DNA of 64,000 nucleotides from Brasenia schreberi (taxonomy: Eukaryota; Streptophyta; Magnoliopsida; Nymphaeales; Cabombaceae), in NCBI GenBank assembly GCA_036023115.1, contig JAYKKT010000079.1:16207501-16271500 (forward strand), given 5' to 3'. Both the position numbers and the translations under genes were made by a program. Of the stretch, positions 58,661 to 64,000 are shown one piece after another. The notes below the pieces were generated by a model. It made no database searches and was not told the DNA's origin. It saw only the letters and a list, made by a program, of their open reading frames with translations. Position 1 is the first letter of the stretch, and every line of letters begins with the position of its first letter.

Positions 58661-59917
58661 CAGTGTTATCCGTATCGCACCGTATCGTACGATACGGTGC
58701 GATACGTATCGTATCGTGGGAAGCCACGATACGATACGGTAACCTGTATCGTAAGATACAGGTTATCGTGCCGTATCGTACGATACGGTACTGTATCGTA
58801 CGATACGGCCCGTATCGTACGATACGGGCGATACGCCCAAATTTTTTTTTTTTTCAAAATTTTTTTTTTTTCAAATTTTTTTTTTTCAAAAAATTTTTTT
58901 TTTCAAATTTTTTTTGCATGTTTCTGCCCTCTCTTTCCCTCTCTTCACTTCCCTTAAAGGCATCCTCCAATATGCTTATAATTTGGGTTTATAATTTCAT
59001 TTATTTAATAAAAATAATGTATAAAAAAAAAAATTATGACAAAATCATTTCCCTTTCTGTTACAACTTTTAGGTATATTTTTGCTAACAGTTTCTAATTT
59101 CATAAGATCGTAAACAATTAAAAACATTTAATTCTCTCGGTTCATTGAGTAGGGATTTCACAACTTCACTATTTTAAGGTTCACGTTACATGACTTCCAT
59201 TGAGTTGAACATGATCAATGTGTGTGAGGCTTAACTCAGTCTGTGAAGTGAGAAATGAAGCTCATGCATTAGTTAAAAAGCTAGTCTCCAATAAGAGAAA
59301 AAGGGGACATTATCAAGTAATAATATAACATCATTAAGGTGTCATAGACTCAATAATCAAAGAAATGGAGCTCTTTGTTTTGCTCACATATGAAAATTAG
59401 CAAATATGACTACATGTACAAAGATAGCAGTTTGTTAATTTTGATATATTACATGAGTGAATTATGGAAGATAACGAAGAAAATGCACTCCTAAGTCCTA
59501 ACTGAAGAAGACATTGCATTGCATGAATTAATTTGAAGTACAACAACATCATCAAGGAGAAGATGAAGATTATTTAGTTAATGATCCTGATACAAATTTA
59601 CAATATGTAAAATATAAATGTATTTCATTTTTTGATTCAAAATATATAATTTTGGATGCAATTGTTCAATATTAAATGTTCAATTTGTGCTAAACTTTGC
59701 ATTATATGAATTTAAAGCAATTACCAGATTTTTTCAAAATTTTCCAGAATTTTCTTGTTTTTTTTCGGATTTTTACTAATTTTATTGATTTTTTAAATAA
59801 TTTTTATAGTTTTTTAATATTAAAGTACGATACGATACGATACGATACGATACGATACGATACGCCCGTATCGTGGAGCCCAGCGATACGCGATACGATA
59901 CGCGTCGGACAACACTG
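58661..59917. mobile_element. Non-autonomous hAT element with palindromic CGTATCG subterminal arrays
   Basis: A perfect 8-bp target duplication (ctgaaaag at 58653-58660 and 59918-59925) brackets 1257 bp. Its ends CAGTGTTATCCG and (reverse-complemented) CAGTGTTGTCCG match at 11 of 12 positions and fit the hAT consensus. The first ~175 bp are built almost entirely from GTATCG/CGATAC units, including a perfect 20-bp palindrome at 58679-58698 and near-repeats of it to about 58830. The right end holds tandem TACGA repeats (about 59825-59866) and more CGATACG. Next to the left array is a T-tract series with caaa spacers (58842-58915). The centre has no transposase frame. Confidence 0.88.
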
Positions 59918-59925
59918 CTGAAAAG

Positions 59926-62558
59926 TATATCACGACAAATAATTGGTGCACAACGAATAGCAACTACTATGCATATCAACAGTGTTAAGATCAAGCAACA
60001 ACTAGCAAATCAAACTAAAGCAAAACCGGTAGTAGCACAACTAGTGAAGATGCATATCTAGAAAAAAACTATTCTTCACCAAAGAAAAAGAGAAACAAAA
60101 ACCAATGTGTACCTAAATGAGGCTGCAAACGACCTTTGAAGCATGCTCAAACCATGGTGCTGAGGGTTGTTGAAGATCTGAAGGACCTGCTCTCTTGATA
60201 CTGCAGTGACATTTACGTAATTGTGGTCATAACAATTGAAAGTTCTCTTTGTGGCCACATAGAACCAAGCAGAGAATGCATGGGCAGCACAAACTTCCCA
60301 CCCAACATCTGCTGCACTGAACCTCAATGAGCTACAACAGATCTGGAAGAACTAAAGGTATTTTAAGTTCTAAAATTATTCAAGAGGGGTAACTGTAACT
60401 ACAATCACATGTCATTGATGACTCGAGACAGAAAATTTGACAGTAGCAGCAGAATTTTGGTGAAACCAAAGGCAGTACGGTGCTGCAACCTTTGGAGCAC
60501 GGGCAAACTGATGTTAATTGAGGAAGAATATTTTTAATATCGGACCAAGAGTGTCAGAGAAATCGGTTCAACCCATGGCTCATTTGAGAAACTTACAATG
60601 GAGGACAGTGGGGTAGCAATAGTACGCCATGTAAGCATCTGTACGTGCTGTTTTCATCTTAATTGACATCAACAAACGGTCCAATTTACCAATCAAACAA
60701 CATTCCCTTGTCAAGAAACATGTGCAGACTTAGGGAACAGCATGAAAATTATAAAAGTTCATTTCTTAGATTATTATTAACAGGCCAACATTCTCTGGTA
60801 TTGAACGTAGTAAAGGTGCTAGCTTAGATTACCTAGATGTATCTTAGGAGGGAAGGTAACAGACGGGCATTCACAAAGGAAATCAATCAGCCATGGTACA
60901 TAGCAAGTTCAAGCATCTATGTTTTCCTGCAGAAAATGGACCAACAACATAAAAACATCTCTCGGACACTTCTAAGAAAGAGGAGCTTCGTTTTGACACT
61001 TAATTTTGCTCTTGAATCACCTCAACACAGTTCAGTTAATATTTGGTCTCCTTCAAATTGGAAAACTACATGCCTTTCCATAAAGCTAATAACACCAATC
61101 TATTCTTATAAAATAATATATGATTTACAAGCCACCTTTTTGAAATTTAATATTGAACTTCCGTACAGTGTTGACCGAAAAAAACAACAGTGCCCACTTG
61201 AAATCTAGAAACTCCACCTCAATGTAATTTTTTGCATTCTTAACCACTGCAAAAAATAAAGGAAGGGGCAAGCACTAACAGAAAATTACAGATTGTGAAA
61301 TAGGAACTACAACACCAACATCATTGACCAAAGCACTGGTCCCCATAATGTAGTTACAGACACTAACTGAATTATGTTTTCACAATTTTCGCTTGCACTT
61401 TTAGTTAAGAAAAATCTTGACTGACATACATGTAAAGGAGAATGGCAAAAAAGAACGAATTATTCCAATGATGCTTTTTCTTTTGGGTAATAAGAGACAC
61501 TTGCCCTTCAGGTGCAAATGCAATTAACCAACCAAATCCCTTTCCGGCCCAAAAGAAACCAGCTATTGCTAGAGCCATAAAAGGACGCCTCAGAAAATAA
61601 TAATGATGTGTCACTGATATCCACATGCAGGCCTTATGATAAAAGTACAAACTGCCGCATATCAGTAGACCAGTAAATCATTCATTGGATTGCCGTGAAT
61701 TAAATAGCCAGATAACATTTTATGCACACAGGTGCAATGTGCTATGCAAGACAGTCGTTCCAAAAGAACCTTTGGTCTAATAGAAATCAAGCCCTTATAG
61801 CCGAGGAATAAAAACATAGCCATGAACATATGAAGGTAAGGCTTGGGTGATGAAACAGCCACATACTGCATGTGAATCTGCCTATAAAGAGGAAAAACAA
61901 AAACCGTTTCTGCAGCCATCCAAGAGATACCAAATCAACAGATTACCTTTACAATGGAAAATCTGTATTCCAGTTCTTCTAGCACGAAGAGCAAAGAACT
62001 TTCCATCCGCACACCAATAGTCTCTTGCAAACACAATGTGGAGATCAAAAGAGCATGTTTTGCAAGAGAAATATTTAGAGAACATCCATTAATTGAATTT
62101 ATACAAGGTTTTAGGAGCAATGTTACAGTGGTCAAGAAAATATATGTTACACACAGAGGCCATTTTCCACACCTTCTCATGCAAGCAGAGGAGTTGCATT
62201 TTATGATGAGCTCTGGAGCTGAAGGCCAAAAAAAGACCTGCATAGTTCATCCGTACGAAGAAACATGAAGAAAAATATTCCTTGTGGATGGTTCTGATCT
62301 CTGATGCTTGCAAAAGTCTACCATTACCCCATCTGACAGTGTTGCACAGCCATTGCAGCTTTTGCATGCAATGCAGGTAAATTCCTTTTATTTTGTTTCC
62401 TGTTTCTTAATACTCGAAATCAACTAGCAAGTAGGTAATAGGCAAGGCCTACAACTGTGGGTTGTCTCACCTTGAATAAAATGAATTCAGTTCAGTAGTC
62501 ATAGCTTACAGAATGGCAGCGACCACTAAATCCCAGCAACTTGACATGGATAAGTCAG
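59926..62558. other. Region downstream of the kinase gene, no gene assigned
   Basis: In minus-strand sense this follows the kinase stop codon at 62559, so the right part is probably its 3' UTR. Frames at 60327-60076, 61650-61405 and 62367-62089 carry no known domain. The first ends at a GT that could be a splice donor, so an unrecognised exon or a non-coding transcript is possible. Confidence 0.35.
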
Positions 62559-63704
62559 CTAGCCAAACAAACTGGTAGCACCTAAAAGCTCTCCTTTCTG
62601 CAACTCTTTCTTTCGCAGCTCTTCTAATGGATCTGGACTCTTCATAATTCTTTTAAGACGCCTGTGAGTTGCACAGCATAAGTTAGAAACTACCAGTACA
62701 AACAGGAAGAGAGATTTATTACAACCAGAAACATTTCAGTGAGAAGCACTACGCCTAACATGACAAAGACATCAAAAGACACCATATATCTGGCTATTCC
62801 AAAATCACGCACCTGTCTTGGGCGTGTTGAGCTGGGAATGTTGGCATAAATTCTTTGGATTTAGGAGGAGGAAACTCACGAAACCAATCATGATCAAGGG
62901 CATCCTCTGCAGTTATCCGCTGAAAGTATATGAAAGAAAGATATAGAAGTTAATTCCATAGCATAAAGAAATAAGTCCAACACAACAGTGTCAGAGGAGT
63001 GGCACCAATAACAACCTTTTCTGGATCATAAGTAAGAAGTTTGTTCAGCAGATCAAATCCAGCATCTGACAGTGCTGGCTTTCCAGAGAAAGAAGTGGCA
63101 GTAAACTTGGGAAACTTTTCACGCAGTTTATTGTACCTAAACAAAACAAATTAGTGATTGTAATTAACATAAAGGTAAACGGTTTATCATGAAACTGGCA
63201 ATACCACCATGCCAAGCTAGAAGCACAATCTCCCATTTCCTGGGAAAGCAGTGTTGAGGGAATCCATCAGAACATAAGATAGCATATATAAATTAAAATA
63301 TGCAAAGTTTGAAAGACATCCTAGATGCGAGAAAATAATAGATCAATGCAATACTTTAATAGCTTGAAAAGCAAGGATTACTTACGGTTGTTTGACAAAG
63401 TTGCACTTAACGCCTGGTAATTTAGCATAGCCTGGCCATATCTTCTCATTTGGTGTGCCCAGTACTCGGTATATCTGCATTGGAACAAAGGATGATTCAA
63501 TATAATACAGCAACAACCAAGACAAAAAAGTAACAAGTTTATGTAAAAGACTAAGCAAAACTGATTACTTTGTCAAGTTGGTCAATCTCAGTTTTCCCAC
63601 AGAATAATGGCCCCTTGGACAACAGTTCTGCCATTATGCATCCAAGAGACCACATGTCAATAGCCGTCGAATATAGCTTTCCTCCTAGAAGGAGTTCCGG
63701 GGCC
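62559..63704 (-). CDS. CDKG: CDKG-type cyclin-dependent kinase, C-terminal five exons (5' part outside the window)
   Basis: Exons on the minus strand are 63704-63569, 63474-63386, 63136-63016, 62919-62813 and 62661-62559, all GT-AG and in phase; the stop TAG is at 62561-62559. They encode 184 residues. The part opens inside the activation segment with RAPELLLG (APE motif), then [17 protein letters not shown] (subdomain IX; D and G present), then [48 protein letters not shown] and [12 protein letters not shown] with the final kinase Arg region. It ends [20 protein letters not shown] and a short tail closing in SLFG. This tail is typical of plant CDKG (CDK11/p58-like) kinases, which act in the nucleus in splicing, meiosis and cell-cycle control. 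The P-loop, catalytic lysine and cyclin-binding helix lie beyond the right edge. First base G of exon 63704 completes an Arg codon begun in the preceding exon. Confidence 0.93.
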
Positions 63705-63844
63705 CTACAGTCATATACAATGGGAACAATATCAGGAGACTTCATAAACGGAATGTGTTTATACTGGAAATCCAACGCTGTGTAATTTTAATACAGACAA
63801 CTCTCTCTCTAACATTTGTCTCCTATGAACTGCTTTTAAGTCTC

Positions 63845-63955
63845 CGTGCTGTCCCACCTTACGCCATGACCCATGTGAAGGCTTGAACCCATTCCCCTAT
63901 TTTGCTAACCTTCGTGGAGAATGCTTGCCTTGCACCACTACCAGGTCGACTTCTA
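63845..63955 (-). repeat. Possible tRNA-derived SINE in a kinase intron
   Basis: Read on the minus strand it has an A-box-like segment (cctggtagtggtgcaaggc) and, about 50 bp on, a B-box-like segment (gggttcaagcc), the spacing of an RNA polymerase III promoter in tRNA-derived SINEs. The 3' part and target duplications were not identified. Confidence 0.4.
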
Positions 63956-64000
63956 TGTAACTGCAACATTACCAAAAGCACCCCAGCCTTGAACCCATTC

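Noticed and set aside
58679..58840. Array of short palindromic repeats resembling a CRISPR or satellite
   Set aside because: Units are irregular with no unique spacers, lie inside matched hAT ends with an 8-bp target duplication, and the genome is a plant's.
58580..59097. Open frames full of Tyr-Arg-Thr-type repeats over the CGTATCG array
   Set aside because: They exist in several frames and both strands only because the repeat unit lacks stops; the array is the subterminal region of a hAT element.

Overview
This is nuclear DNA of a flowering plant: A+T-rich, with GT-AG introns, nested LTR retrotransposons, a plant RTE-type LINE family and hAT elements. Nothing bacterial or organellar was seen. 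The species cannot be fixed from this window; gene introns swollen by transposons fit a mid-sized or large plant genome.

Three host genes are supported. (1) Minus strand, 25657 down to 10235 and continuing out of the left edge: a divergent-PAP2 family gene (DUF212, 'acid phosphatase/vanadium-dependent haloperoxidase-related'). Its four visible exons total 465 bp but spread over 15.4 kb, because introns 1 and 2 hold stacked transposons. (2) Plus strand, 46168-49383: a two-exon, 702-residue plant ankyrin-repeat protein, the only gene complete in the window. (3) Minus strand, 63704 down to 62559: the last five coding exons of a CDKG-type cyclin-dependent kinase whose 5' part lies beyond the right edge.

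Most of the rest is mobile DNA. From the left: a Copia composite LTR-internal-LTR-internal-LTR (827-9564), interrupted by a LINE (3938-5458). Then a probable solo LTR (10941-13145), also split by a LINE, lies in intron 2 of the PAP2-like gene. The same intron holds an LTR element with a perfect ATAAT target duplication (13648-21076). That element has no recognisable pol but carries a decayed glycine-rich RNA-binding-protein sequence, and a LINE sits in its 3' LTR. Then come a short LINE (21871-22322), a hAT-like MITE (26203-26532) with a LINE remnant beside it, and a minus-strand Copia element (28810-35136) with a LINE inside. The 5' LTR of that Copia, with flank and leader, is tandemly triplicated out to 37978. 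From 38 to 46 kb there is no gene, only decayed repeats and microsatellites. Between the ankyrin gene and the kinase lie two hAT elements with perfect 8-bp target duplications (49967-51066 and 58661-59917), a ~286-bp direct duplication and a rearranged LINE (55901-57927).

The best candidates for something new are the RRM gene fragment inside the 13.6-21.1 kb LTR element; the triplication of host flank + 5' LTR + leader; the hAT element whose ends are packed with CGTATCG palindromes; and LINE copies in which the 5' UTR is joined directly to downstream sequence.
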